This document shows, piece by piece, positions 8,631 to 17,210 of a stretch of DNA of 64,000 nucleotides (positions are counted from its first letter, which is position 1; each line of letters starts with the position of its first letter). The notes beneath the pieces are model-generated. The model searched no databases and was not told the origin of the DNA. It was given only the letters and a program-made list of their open reading frames with translations. The DNA lies in NCBI GenBank assembly GCA_965183835.1, contig CBCYME010000008.1, positions 1 to 64,000 of the forward strand. Direction: 5' to 3'. The DNA is from OMPR01 sp965183835. Its GTDB lineage: Bacteria; Pseudomonadota; Alphaproteobacteria; Rhodobacterales; Rhodobacteraceae. Made by a program: the position numbers and the translations under genes.

Positions 8631-9719
8631 ATGTCCGATATTACGCCTGAACGCGGCGCGTTCAATCTGCTAAAGAACTGCGCACACGCCAAAACGGGTG
8701 ACCGTTTGCTTATAGTTTATGAGCCGGCAAGCTATGGGTATTTCGACGATCAGGCGGTTGATGTTGTGCGTAACGCGGCCAGATCCCTAAATCTGTTTGT
8801 GGAGACATTGGATGTCGGGTTCTCGCCCGAGGAACCGACGCTGTCGCCGGAACTGCTCAGCAAGTTTGAACAGGCCGATATCGTTCTGTTTCTGGCGCGC
8901 CTTGGCGATCAGTTGCGGTTTTCGGAAATGCCCCAAGGAAAAAAGGTCATCGTCAGTTTTGCACTCACAAAAGAACTATTCGGATCTGGGTTCAGCAATG
9001 GTCATCACGATGCGTTCCTTGCCCTGAAAACGCAGGTCAACACGGTCTTGGCACAGGCGAAAGAGGTGCGCATGACCTGCCCCGCGGGGACAGATGTTAT
9101 CGGCACACCGCAGATGGATCTGAGCGCTGCAGGGGACACGTCAATTTTACGGTTTCCGATGTCGGTCTTTACCCCGGTTCCGGCGCACAGTTTTTCGGGT
9201 CGCATTGCGTTGCCCGGATTTTTGACCGGAACGGGATCGCGGTATTACGACCAATACACCGTTGAATTTGACGGTCAGGTCTTGGCGCATATGGAGCAGG
9301 GGCGTTTGACCGGTTTCGAGGGGGCCGCGTCAGATGTGGCCGTCGCAAATGCGCAGTATGACCGTGTGTCTGACTTGTTTGGCATCGACCGCAACTTTGT
9401 CCATTCTTGGCATGCGGGGCTTCATCCGGGATGCGGATACCCATGGGATCTGCGCGACAACTATGAACGCTGGGGCGGGGCGGCCTTTGGCAATCCGCGG
9501 ATTATGCACTTTCACACCTGCGGGGCCTATGCGCCCGGCGAAATCAGCTGGAATGTCATTGACCCTACAATCATCGTTGATGGCGTTACCTTGTGGGACA
9601 GGGGGCAGTTTCACGCACAGCGTTTGCCCGGTGGCGCACAGATCTTGGCGCAATACCCTTGCGCGGCGGCCTTGTTCGAGGCCCCTGACCGGGCTATCGG
9701 GTTTGCACATAGTGCTTAA
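8631..9719 (+). CDS. Putative metalloenzyme of the NicX / M29 aminopeptidase-like family
   Basis: The 362-residue product starts at 8631 (MSDITPERGAFNLLKNCAHA), after a GGGGG site. It has an N-terminal Rossmann-like half (GDRLLIVYEPASYGYFDDQA) and a C-terminal half with GFLTGTGSRYYDQYTVEFDG, HSWHAGLHPG and RIMHFHTCG. The His clusters and the TVEFDG...GRLTGFEG pattern recall 2,5-dihydroxypyridine dioxygenase (NicX) and M29 metalloenzymes. The family link comes from motif memory only, and the substrate is unknown. The neighbours are a divergent LysR and a downstream MATE exporter 44 bases away, so it may belong to a regulated detoxification or aromatic-compound unit. A partial parS-like palindrome lies inside it. 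Confidence 0.5.
   Translation: MSDITPERGAFNLLKNCAHAKTGDRLLIVYEPASYGYFDDQAVDVVRNAARSLNLFVETLDVGFSPEEPTLSPELLSKFEQADIVLFLARLGDQLRFSEMPQGKKVIVSFALTKELFGSGFSNGHHDAFLALKTQVNTVLAQAKEVRMTCPAGTDVIGTPQMDLSAAGDTSILRFPMSVFTPVPAHSFSGRIALPGFLTGTGSRYYDQYTVEFDGQVLAHMEQGRLTGFEGAASDVAVANAQYDRVSDLFGIDRNFVHSWHAGLHPGCGYPWDLRDNYERWGGAAFGNPRIMHFHTCGAYAPGEISWNVIDPTIIVDGVTLWDRGQFHAQRLPGGAQILAQYPCAAALFEAPDRAIGFAHSA
9080..9092. promoter_or_regulatory. Weak parS-like palindrome in the NicX-like gene
   Basis: CCCCGCGGGG (9081-9090), followed by ACA on the right, matches one flank of the partition palindrome. The left flank is TG instead of GT. It may be chance or a weak outlying ParB site. Confidence 0.3.
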
Positions 9720-9763
9720 ATCAGTGCCTAAAGCGGCGCACCCCACGCCCAGATAGGTAATAT

Positions 9764-11176
9764 ATGGCCCGTACTCTGACCCGAGATCTGACGACCGGAC
9801 CGATTTCGTCTCATTTTCGCACTCTCGCCTTGCCCGCTGCGTTGGGGATGCTGTTCAGCACGCTTTACAACGTGGTCGACATCTATTTCGCCGGGCTGCT
9901 GTCGACGGATGCGCAAGCGGGTCTCGCGCAGGGGGTTCAGGTTTTCTATATCTTCGTTGCTGTTGGCTTTGGACTTGGCGCTGCGATGAGCGCGCTGGTG
10001 GGCAATGCGCTGGGGCGCAAAGACAGCCGGGCGGCTCGGCGGCTTTCTGTGCAGGGGCTGAGCTATGGGATTATGGCCTCAGGCGTTCTAGGGTGTGTTG
10101 GGTTTTGGCTGGGTCCGCAAATTCTTGCGGTGTTGTCAGAACCCGGCGCCTATCGCGTGGCTGGAACGGGGTATTTTCGTTGGCTGCTGCTGGCGTTGCC
10201 GGGGTTCTTGCTGGCTTATGCCTGTAACGGGGTCCTGCAGGCGCAGGGGGACAGCACATCGATGCAGCGGGCCTTGATGGCGGCGTTCTTTGCCAACATC
10301 GGGCTGAACCCCTTGCTGATCTGGGGCATTCCCGGGGTTTGGTCGGGGATGGGGTTCAACGGTATCGCCGCGTCCACCGTGCTGAGCCAGACCGGCGTCA
10401 TGATCTATCTACTGCGTCAGGCGCTGTGCTCGCCCGCGCTCGTTGGTCTGAGGCGGCGCAATTTCGTCCCGGTCTGGGCCTCGGTGCACGAGATTTCCGT
10501 GCAGTCGGTGCCCACGACCTTTGCGCTGTTGATTATGTTCCTGTCTGGATTTGTGGTGCAGTACGCGCTGAAAGGATTCGGGGAACACGCCATCGCGGGC
10601 TTTGGCATTGGGTTGCGGGTGGAACAGATTCTGTTGTTGCCTGTCTTGGGCATGACAACGGCGCTGCTGCCCATCCTGTCCCAGAATCTTGGCGCAGGCG
10701 AATTTGATCGTGTCCGACATGCCCTGCATTTCTGTTGGAAAATCGGCGCGGTGATCACATTGATCGCTGCCGCGATCCTTTGGACATTTGGGGCTGCAAT
10801 ATTGGGCCTGTTTACATCTGACCCCGAAGTGATCCGCGTTGGGCTGCTCTATCTCAGGATCGATAGCGTGATCCTGCCGCTGTACATGATGCTGTTCTCG
10901 ATCAACTCGCTGCTACAGGCGCTGAAACGTCCGGTTTGGAGCGTTTGGATTGGCCTCTATCGCCAAGGGTTCGGGATCGCATTTTTCGCATGGATCTTTG
11001 TGGGGGTCTGGGGATTTAACGAAGCCGGGGTTTGGTACGGGACAGCGGCGGCGGTGAGTTCTGGTTGGGCGATTGCAATGGTCATTGCGGCACGACTGGC
11101 GCGCAGGGACATCGGCGGGCTTTGGACCGGATCAACGGACCGCGTGTGTGGTCAGACCACCCATTCCAACAGGTAA
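9764..11176 (+). CDS. MATE-family multidrug or metabolite efflux protein
   Basis: This 470-residue integral membrane protein has about 12 hydrophobic segments in two similar halves. The N-terminal GPISSHFRTLALPAALGMLF and FSTLYNVVDIYFAGLLS are typical of the MATE/NorM-DinF group. Such proteins export cationic drugs or metabolites by Na+ or H+ antiport. It lies 44 bases downstream of the NicX-like gene on the same strand and may be cotranscribed. Its last 25 bases overlap the convergent AEC gene. The substrate cannot be read from the sequence. Confidence 0.85.
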   Translation: MARTLTRDLTTGPISSHFRTLALPAALGMLFSTLYNVVDIYFAGLLSTDAQAGLAQGVQVFYIFVAVGFGLGAAMSALVGNALGRKDSRAARRLSVQGLSYGIMASGVLGCVGFWLGPQILAVLSEPGAYRVAGTGYFRWLLLALPGFLLAYACNGVLQAQGDSTSMQRALMAAFFANIGLNPLLIWGIPGVWSGMGFNGIAASTVLSQTGVMIYLLRQALCSPALVGLRRRNFVPVWASVHEISVQSVPTTFALLIMFLSGFVVQYALKGFGEHAIAGFGIGLRVEQILLLPVLGMTTALLPILSQNLGAGEFDRVRHALHFCWKIGAVITLIAAAILWTFGAAILGLFTSDPEVIRVGLLYLRIDSVILPLYMMLFSINSLLQALKRPVWSVWIGLYRQGFGIAFFAWIFVGVWGFNEAGVWYGTAAAVSSGWAIAMVIAARLARRDIGGLWTGSTDRVCGQTTHSNR

Positions 11177-12081
11177 AGCGTCAGTGGAATTGTGGCAACG
11201 GCCGCAAGCGTTTGCAAGGTCACGATGGCCGCCATCATGGGCGCGTCCCCCCCAAGCTGGCGCGCCAGTGTGTAAGACGAAGCCGCCGTGGGCGACATTG
11301 CATAGATCACCGCTATGATCAAAAGCGTAGGAGGCAGGCTGAACATCAGCCCTAACGCCAGAACGGTCGCTGGGAAAATCATCATTTTCCCTACAAAAGA
11401 GAAAAACAAGGCACTTGCGCTGGCGGCCATATCTTTGACGCGCAGGTTTGCCCCAACTGCCAGCAAAGTGATTGGCAGAGCAGACAGCCCAAGAATACGA
11501 GTGAGTTCGTGCAGGACCGGGATTTCCGTGCCGATGAGCTGATTGACGGCCAAAGCAAGGGTAATCGAGATGATATGCGGGTTCCGTATCAGGTCCCGCA
11601 GGATCGCAAGCGGCAAATTTGACCGCTTTCCAGGCTGCAAGGCCATCACCAGCAGAACAACCATGACCACATTTGTAACGGGGATCAGAATGGCAGACGC
11701 GAGAATGGCATATTCAAATCCTGAGGGACCATAGAGGCTGGCGGACAGGGCAAGGGCGACAAAAGCGTTGTTGCGCGCGCACCCTTGCAGGATCGAGGTG
11801 CCTTGCGCCGCCTTGAACCCGTTCATCCATGCAACCGCGACGCCAAACGCAACGGCCACAAAAAAGCCAGTGATCAGGGTGATCGCATAGGGGATCAGGT
11901 TGGGGTTGTTGAGTTCTGCAAGAGAGACCTTGTTGAACATCAGGCAAGGCATAAGAACCCAATAAACCAGCTTGTCATTGACGTTCCAAAACTCGGTGCT
12001 TGGGATGCCGCCCTTACGAAGCGCCAGTCCCAACGCGATGATTAGGAAAATGGGCAAGATAGAGGTCAGCGTTATCAGCAT
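11152..12081 (-). CDS. AEC (auxin efflux carrier) family transporter
   Basis: The start at 12081 (MLITLTSILPIFLIIALG) gives 309 residues and about 10 membrane segments, the family norm. An upstream extension of the frame lacks coding character. Features include the GCARNNAFVALALSASLYG segment and a C-terminal YAMSPTAASSYTLARQLGG repeat typical of AEC carriers. Bacterial members move organic acids such as malate or malonate, but the substrate is not predictable here. It is divergent from the ureohydrolase gene (157 bases) and overlaps the end of the MATE gene by 25 bases tail to tail. Confidence 0.82.
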   Translation of the reverse strand: MLITLTSILPIFLIIALGLALRKGGIPSTEFWNVNDKLVYWVLMPCLMFNKVSLAELNNPNLIPYAITLITGFFVAVAFGVAVAWMNGFKAAQGTSILQGCARNNAFVALALSASLYGPSGFEYAILASAILIPVTNVVMVVLLVMALQPGKRSNLPLAILRDLIRNPHIISITLALAVNQLIGTEIPVLHELTRILGLSALPITLLAVGANLRVKDMAASASALFFSFVGKMMIFPATVLALGLMFSLPPTLLIIAVIYAMSPTAASSYTLARQLGGDAPMMAAIVTLQTLAAVATIPLTLYLLEWVV

Positions 12082-12195
12082 TTGCAGGTCCCATGCATGA
12101 GAGGGGTCTGATTTCCTGTACGCTTCTGCCCAAGACTTGGCGAGGGTAAAAGTGCGGCGCATTTTGGGTCGCAATTGGCAGTTTATTTTACCTCC

Positions 12196-12218
12196 ATTTC
12201 CCCTAGTGTCGGGGAAAT
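12196..12218 (+). promoter_or_regulatory. Short inverted repeat in the leader of the ureohydrolase gene
   Basis: ATTTCCCC (12196-12203) and GGGGAAAT (12211-12218) form an 8-bp stem with a 7-base loop. It lies just before the ribosome-binding site (GGGAGGA) of the gene starting at 12239. It could be an operator or a leader hairpin. Confidence 0.45.
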
Positions 12219-12238
12219 CTTGAATCGGGAGGACAAGC

Positions 12239-13198
12239 ATGAGCGACCATGGATACGAGGGCGGACGGTTGAATTTGCCGTTTGTGGGGATCTGTACCTT
12301 TGCCAAAGGCGAATACGTCGCGGATTGGGATGAGATTGATGCCGATGTTGCAGTGCTGGGTGCGCCGTATGATTTCGGGTGCCAGTGGCGATCAGGGGCG
12401 CGGATGGGTCCACGTGCGATCCGCGAGGCATCGACGCTGTTTTCCTTTGGTCACGGCGGGGCCTATGACTTTGAGGATGACATCACCTATCTCCCTGCCG
12501 AAAGCACCAAGATCGTGGATATCGGCGATGCAGATATCATTCACACCGATACGATGGGCAGTCATGCCAACATCGAAAAAGGGGTGCGTGCGATCCTGAA
12601 AGCCGGGGCGCTGCCGGTGGTTCTGGGCGGGGATCATTCGATCAATATCCCTTGCATCAATGCGTTCGATGACCAAGAGCCGATCCATGTGGTGCAAATT
12701 GACGCGCATCTCGACTTTGTCGATGAACGCCACGGTGTCCGCTATGGGCACGGCAACCCCATGCGTCGTGCCGCTGAAAAGGACTATGTGACCGGGCTGA
12801 CCCAATTGGGTATTCGCAACGTGTCTTCGACCGCAAAAGAAGGGTACGAGGATGCGCGTGCCATGGGATCAGATATCCTGTCGGTGCGCCATTTGCGTAA
12901 GATGGGTGTTGAGGGGGTGCTGGAGCGTGTGCCAGCAGGCAAGCGATACTATGTCACCATCGACATTGATGCCTTTGATCCCTCGATCGCGCCGGGAACG
13001 GGAACACCCAGCCACGGTGGGTTCATCTATTACGAAGTGCTGGAGTTTCTGGACGGTCTGACTCAACGCGGCGAGATTGTCGGCGTTGATCTGGTCGAGG
13101 TCGCGCCGGACTATGACCATTCGGGCAGCACGTCGACATTGGCGGCCCAGATCCTGATGAATCTGATTGGCCGAATTTTGCACCACCGCAAAAGCTAA
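12239..13198 (+). CDS. Agmatinase-family ureohydrolase
   Basis: The 319-residue enzyme carries the three Mn-binding signatures of the arginase/agmatinase fold: VVLGGDHSINIP, VQIDAHLDF and YVTIDIDAFDPSIAPGTGTP. It should hydrolyse a guanidino or formimino group and release urea or formamide. The start follows GGGAGGACAAGC. It sits directly before the hut cluster, convergent with hutC (39 bases between stops). Agmatinase, guanidinobutyrase and formimidoylglutamase all share these motifs. The hut cluster already has the HutF/HutG route, so a role in histidine breakdown is only a possibility. The family is sure, the substrate is not. Confidence 0.85.
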   Translation: MSDHGYEGGRLNLPFVGICTFAKGEYVADWDEIDADVAVLGAPYDFGCQWRSGARMGPRAIREASTLFSFGHGGAYDFEDDITYLPAESTKIVDIGDADIIHTDTMGSHANIEKGVRAILKAGALPVVLGGDHSINIPCINAFDDQEPIHVVQIDAHLDFVDERHGVRYGHGNPMRRAAEKDYVTGLTQLGIRNVSSTAKEGYEDARAMGSDILSVRHLRKMGVEGVLERVPAGKRYYVTIDIDAFDPSIAPGTGTPSHGGFIYYEVLEFLDGLTQRGEIVGVDLVEVAPDYDHSGSTSTLAAQILMNLIGRILHHRKS

Positions 13199-13237
13199 AT
13201 TACTTGGCTCCTGCGCGGTTTTGAGACTGCGTGGGGG

Positions 13238-13936
13238 TCAGTAACTTGTCGACATCCGATAGCCGGGATGGAACGTCATACGCACAAACGTCACGGGCTG
13301 ATTCTGAAACCAGGTTGTGCGCTCCATCTGGATCACAGGGGTTGCGGGTTGGGTTGCAAGGAACTCAGTAAGTGTTGCATCCGTTGCAATGGCTGAAAAC
13401 CCGATTTCAGCGTTGGAAAACGGAACTTCGGACAACAGCCATTCATTCGGCCCGGTTTCTTTGAAATCCTGATGCAAGACGTCGGGAACGGCGGCGATAT
13501 TGATCCAGCGTTCTTCGAACTGAAACGGCCGGTTGTCCGCATAGTGCATGCATTTGATGTGCAAGGTTTGGGCGTCGTTTGGCAGGTCAAGGCGCGAGCT
13601 GAGCCATGCCGGGGCAGGGATCTGTTCCCGTTGCAGCAGGGAATAGCGGTACAGTGCGTTCTTTTCTTCGACCAGATGGCGGACCACTGCGATTTCGAAC
13701 TTTGCCTGTTTCACCGGGGCCGTGTTGACGCGCGTGCCGCTTTTGCGTTTTCGGTCAACGATGCCGCGGTCCGCTAGCTCGCGCATGGCGCGGTTGACGG
13801 TGGCGCGCGCGCAGCCAAATTCCTCGGCCAGTTCAAATTCGGTGGGTAACAGCGTACCTTGGGGCCAGACGCGATCTTGGATGCGGCGGATAACCTCGTC
13901 TCGGACGTCTTGAAAGCTGACCTTTTTGGCTGGCAC
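13238..13936 (-). CDS. hutC: HutC, GntR-family repressor of histidine utilisation
   Basis: This 232-residue protein has a GntR winged helix (about 8-72, with LPTEFELAEEFGCARATVNRAMREL) and a UTRA effector domain in the HutC subfamily (about 90-228, ending HPGYRMSTSY). HutC proteins bind urocanate and release hut operators. The GTG start at 13936 follows AAAGGA with suitable spacing. It is divergent from hutD, and the palindrome at 15930-15945 between hutF and hutI is the likely operator. Position and family agree well. Confidence 0.9.
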   Translation of the reverse strand: MPAKKVSFQDVRDEVIRRIQDRVWPQGTLLPTEFELAEEFGCARATVNRAMRELADRGIVDRKRKSGTRVNTAPVKQAKFEIAVVRHLVEEKNALYRYSLLQREQIPAPAWLSSRLDLPNDAQTLHIKCMHYADNRPFQFEERWINIAAVPDVLHQDFKETGPNEWLLSEVPFSNAEIGFSAIATDATLTEFLATQPATPVIQMERTTWFQNQPVTFVRMTFHPGYRMSTSY

Positions 13937-14019
13937 GGGATGTCCTTTGGTTTGCTTTATGTTGCGATTATGTGGAATATGTCTGCTTTTATTGGGAATT
14001 GCAAAGGGATTGCTTGATT

Positions 14020-14556
14020 ATGCGCTTTGATGCCGCGACCTGTGCGCCGAAACCATGGAAGAACCACGGCGGTGTGACCCGCGAACTGGCTTGTCGTCAG
14101 GAGGCGGGCGAGACCCTGTGGCGGCTCAGCTTGGCCGATATTGATCGGGATGGCGCGTTTTCAGCCTTTCCCGGGTATCAGCGGATTCACACCATCATTT
14201 TGGGACAGGGGCTGACTTTGTCTGACGATGAAACGACCCTGCAGGCCCGCCCCTGTGTGCCGTTGGTGTTTTCCGGGGATCTGGCGGTGTCAGCGACGTT
14301 GACCGCAGGGCCCTGTCGGGCGTTCAACGTCATCTATGACCCGCAAAAGATTCAGGCCGAGGCCAGAATCGTTGAGGCGGGAGAGGTTGCGCATGCAACC
14401 GATCAGATGGTTCTTTTCATGATCAAAGGCAGCGCTGCATTGCATAGCGGTGGCGTGTTGGAAGCAGGGCAGGGCATTCAATGGAGCGCCCCGGCAAGCG
14501 CGAACCTGAACTCCGGGGCGATGGGGCTGTGCGTGACCCTGAAACCGATTGCTTAA
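14020..14556 (+). CDS. hutD: HutD-family cupin-like protein of histidine utilisation
   Basis: The start at 14020 (MRFDAATCAPKPWKNHGGVTREL) gives 178 residues and matches the HutD opening, where the KPWKNGGGxTREL motif is conserved. A GTG start 48 bases earlier is possible but less typical. HutD (Ves family) is a double-cupin-like protein thought to tune hut flux, perhaps by binding formylglutamate. The next gene, hutF, converges on it with a 4-base overlap. Expression probably starts in the hutC-hutD gap, where I find only a half-match to the operator. Confidence 0.85.
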   Translation: MRFDAATCAPKPWKNHGGVTRELACRQEAGETLWRLSLADIDRDGAFSAFPGYQRIHTIILGQGLTLSDDETTLQARPCVPLVFSGDLAVSATLTAGPCRAFNVIYDPQKIQAEARIVEAGEVAHATDQMVLFMIKGSAALHSGGVLEAGQGIQWSAPASANLNSGAMGLCVTLKPIA

Positions 14557-15920
14557 AGCGCGGCTAAAAGGGTCGTAATGGCGTGGCGATAGTTCGCGAC
14601 AATCGTGTCGCGTTCAACGTGGCGGCCATTCTTGACCTTATGGCGGCCCGCAGACCAAACGTCGCTTACAACGTCATCCCCGGCAGCAAAGCACAGACCA
14701 TCCAGAATTTGATCATCGTTCAAGGCAAGCAGGGCAGGGGTGTCGGTTTGAATTGCAACCAAATCAGCCAACGCGCCGACCTCGATCCGGCCAGCAGACC
14801 GGCCAAGTGCCTGCGCGCCACCCTCGGCTGCGCCGAGATACAGAACATCGCCCACAGACCCTTCGCCGGGGATAATGACATTCCGGCCCAGATCCCGCAG
14901 GCGTTGTGAATATTCGAGCAGGCGCAGCTCTTCGGTCAAGGAAATACGCACGTTAGAATCCGACCCGACCCCAAAGGCGCCCCCGGCTGCAAGGTATTCC
15001 ACACCGTTAAAGGGGCCATCGCCCAGATTGGCCTCGGTGATCGGACACAGCCCTGCAATCGCACCGGATTTGGCCATATCCCGGGTTTCGTCTGAGGTCA
15101 TATGCGTGGCGTGGATCAAGCACCATTGATCATCAACAGGTGCATTTTGCAGCAACCATTCCACAGGACGTGCCCCTAGCCAGTTCTGAATATCGGCCAC
15201 TTCTTTGGGCTGTTCCGAGATGTGGATATGCACCGGATTGCCGTTCTGGATTTCCAGAACATCATTCAGGTCGGCAGGGCAGGTTGCGCGCAGGCTGTGG
15301 GGCGCGATGCCGACCTTGGCATCGGGTCCAAGAGTTTCGCGGGCCTTGGTGCGGGCTTGTGCAACAAGGGATTTGAATTGATCCACCGTATTGCCGAACC
15401 GCAATTGGCCCCCGCTCAGTTCGGCCTGTCCAGCGCCGCCATAGGTGTAGAGCACTGGCAAATGGGTCAGGCCAATGCCGGTTTGGCCAGCGGCGGCAAA
15501 AACACGTTCGCTGAGTTCTGTTTCGCTGTCGAACCGGGTGCCGCACGGTTGGTGATAGACATAGTGGAATTCACCGACTGAGGCATACCCAGCCTCTTGC
15601 ATTTCCATGAACACAAGGGCCGCGATGGCCTGGTATTGTTCGGGCGTCACATGTCCCATGAATTGATACATCAGCGTGCGCCATGTCCAAAAGCTGTCTT
15701 TGCCAGCGGCGCGCACCTCGGTCATGCCAGCCATCGCGCGTTGAAAACTGTGCGAGTGCAGATTGGCCAGAGACGGCAGCAGAGTGTCCACTTTGATATC
15801 GCTTGGTTGCGGGGTTTGATCCGCCGCCAGTTTGGCGATCTTACCGTCGGCAACACTGAGGCGCAGATTGTGCAACCAACCAGAAGGAGTGCGGGCGCGT
15901 TCAGCGAAAATGGTCTGCAT
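14553..15920 (-). CDS. hutF: Formimidoylglutamate deiminase
   Basis: This 455-residue amidohydrolase-fold enzyme shows LLPSLANLHSHSFQRAMAG for metal binding (HSH), IHISEQPKE, CLIHATHMT and GVGSDSNVRIS. It deaminates N-formimino-L-glutamate to N-formyl-L-glutamate plus ammonia, the fourth step of the five-step histidine route. HutG then finishes the pathway. It is transcribed divergently from hutIHGU, with a HutC-type palindrome 10 bases upstream of its start. It meets hutD tail to tail. Length and motifs fit the family well. Confidence 0.93.
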   Translation of the reverse strand: MQTIFAERARTPSGWLHNLRLSVADGKIAKLAADQTPQPSDIKVDTLLPSLANLHSHSFQRAMAGMTEVRAAGKDSFWTWRTLMYQFMGHVTPEQYQAIAALVFMEMQEAGYASVGEFHYVYHQPCGTRFDSETELSERVFAAAGQTGIGLTHLPVLYTYGGAGQAELSGGQLRFGNTVDQFKSLVAQARTKARETLGPDAKVGIAPHSLRATCPADLNDVLEIQNGNPVHIHISEQPKEVADIQNWLGARPVEWLLQNAPVDDQWCLIHATHMTSDETRDMAKSGAIAGLCPITEANLGDGPFNGVEYLAAGGAFGVGSDSNVRISLTEELRLLEYSQRLRDLGRNVIIPGEGSVGDVLYLGAAEGGAQALGRSAGRIEVGALADLVAIQTDTPALLALNDDQILDGLCFAAGDDVVSDVWSAGRHKVKNGRHVERDTIVANYRHAITTLLAAL

Positions 15921-15929
15921 CGGGTTTCC

Positions 15930-15945
15930 TTATGTCTAGACATAA
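15930..15945. promoter_or_regulatory. HutC-type operator between hutF and hutI
   Basis: TTATGTCTAGACATAA is a perfect 16-bp palindrome with the TGTCTAGACA core known for alphaproteobacterial HutC sites. It lies in the 75-base gap between the divergent starts of hutF (15920) and hutI (15996), so one site could control both units. Confidence 0.8.
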
Positions 15946-15995
15946 TGATTTTAATCACATACCTTGCCGCCCAGCAAGACAATTGAGAGGGCGCG

Positions 15996-17210
15996 ATGTC
16001 AGATCAGGCGGGATATGTATTAACGCAGGCCACTCTGGCCACAATGACACCGGGAGGGGAGGCCTATGGGCTGATTCCCGATGGGGCGATTGTGGTGAGC
16101 GACGGGCGCATTTCGTGGGTGGGGGCTTTGGCTGATTTGCCAGCTGAACACGCCGCGCTGCCACGTCAGGATCTTGGTGGGCGTCTGGTCACACCGGGAT
16201 TTGTGGATTGTCACACGCATATCGTTTTTGGCGGCGATCGCGCGATGGAATTCGAAATGCGTTTGAACGGTGCCTCTTACGAAGAGGTTGCGCGCGCAGG
16301 TGGGGGCATTGTTTCGACGGTGACCGCCACGCGAACCGCGTCGTTGGAGGATCTGGTCGCAGGTGCATTGCCGCGTTTGGATACTTTGATTGGCGAAGGC
16401 GCGACGGTGGTCGAGGTGAAATCCGGCTATGGGTTAGACCGCGAAACCGAATTGAACATGCTGCGCGCTGCGCGCCGTTTGGCTGAGATGCGTCCGGTTC
16501 AAATTCGCACGACGTTTCTGGGCGCGCATGCCACGCCTGCGGAATATAAAGACCGCGATGATGCCTATATCGATGAAATCTGCATTCCAACCCTGCGCGC
16601 GGCCCATGCCGAGGGACTGGTCGATGCAGTTGATGGATTTTGCGAAAGCATCGCGTTTAACGCGGCGCAGATTGAACGCGTGTTCAAAGTCGCCCAAGAC
16701 CTTGGGCTGCCGGTCAAACTGCATGCTGAACAGCTGAGCCATATGGGCGGCACGGCATTGGCTGCCAAATACGGCGCGTTGTCGGTGGATCATGTGGAAT
16801 ACGCGACAGAAGACGACGCGCGCTCCATGGCTGACAGCGGGTCGGTTGCCGTGATCCTGCCCGGCGCGTTCTATACCATTCGCGAAACACAGGCCCCGCC
16901 GATTGCACATTTCCGCAGCCACGGTGTGCCGATGGCATTGGCCACGGATTGCAATCCTGGATCATCGCCGCTGACGTCACTTTTGTTGACGATGAACATG
17001 GGCTGCACCCTGTTCCGTATGACCCCCGAAGAAGCGCTGGCCGGTGTCACCCGCAATGCGGCCCGCGCTTTGGGTGTTTCGGACGCCGGGCAAATTGCGC
17101 CTGGGTTCCGGGCTGATCTGGCGATCTGGGATGTCAAAACACCCGGTGAACTGGCCTATCGCATCGGGTTCAACCCGCTTCATTCCCGCATTTACGAAGG
17201 TGCAAAATGA
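15996..17210 (+). CDS. hutI: Imidazolonepropionase
   Basis: This 404-residue amidohydrolase shows TPGFVDCHTHIVFGGDRAMEF for metal binding, MRLNGASYEEVARAGGGI, KLHAEQLSHMGG and ATDCNPGSSP, all conserved in HutI. It opens imidazolone-5-propionate to N-formimino-L-glutamate, the third step of histidine breakdown, in the cytoplasm. It is first in the hutIHGU operon and overlaps hutH by 4 bases. The HutC-type palindrome lies about 50 bases upstream of the start. Confidence 0.95.
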   Translation: MSDQAGYVLTQATLATMTPGGEAYGLIPDGAIVVSDGRISWVGALADLPAEHAALPRQDLGGRLVTPGFVDCHTHIVFGGDRAMEFEMRLNGASYEEVARAGGGIVSTVTATRTASLEDLVAGALPRLDTLIGEGATVVEVKSGYGLDRETELNMLRAARRLAEMRPVQIRTTFLGAHATPAEYKDRDDAYIDEICIPTLRAAHAEGLVDAVDGFCESIAFNAAQIERVFKVAQDLGLPVKLHAEQLSHMGGTALAAKYGALSVDHVEYATEDDARSMADSGSVAVILPGAFYTIRETQAPPIAHFRSHGVPMALATDCNPGSSPLTSLLLTMNMGCTLFRMTPEEALAGVTRNAARALGVSDAGQIAPGFRADLAIWDVKTPGELAYRIGFNPLHSRIYEGAK

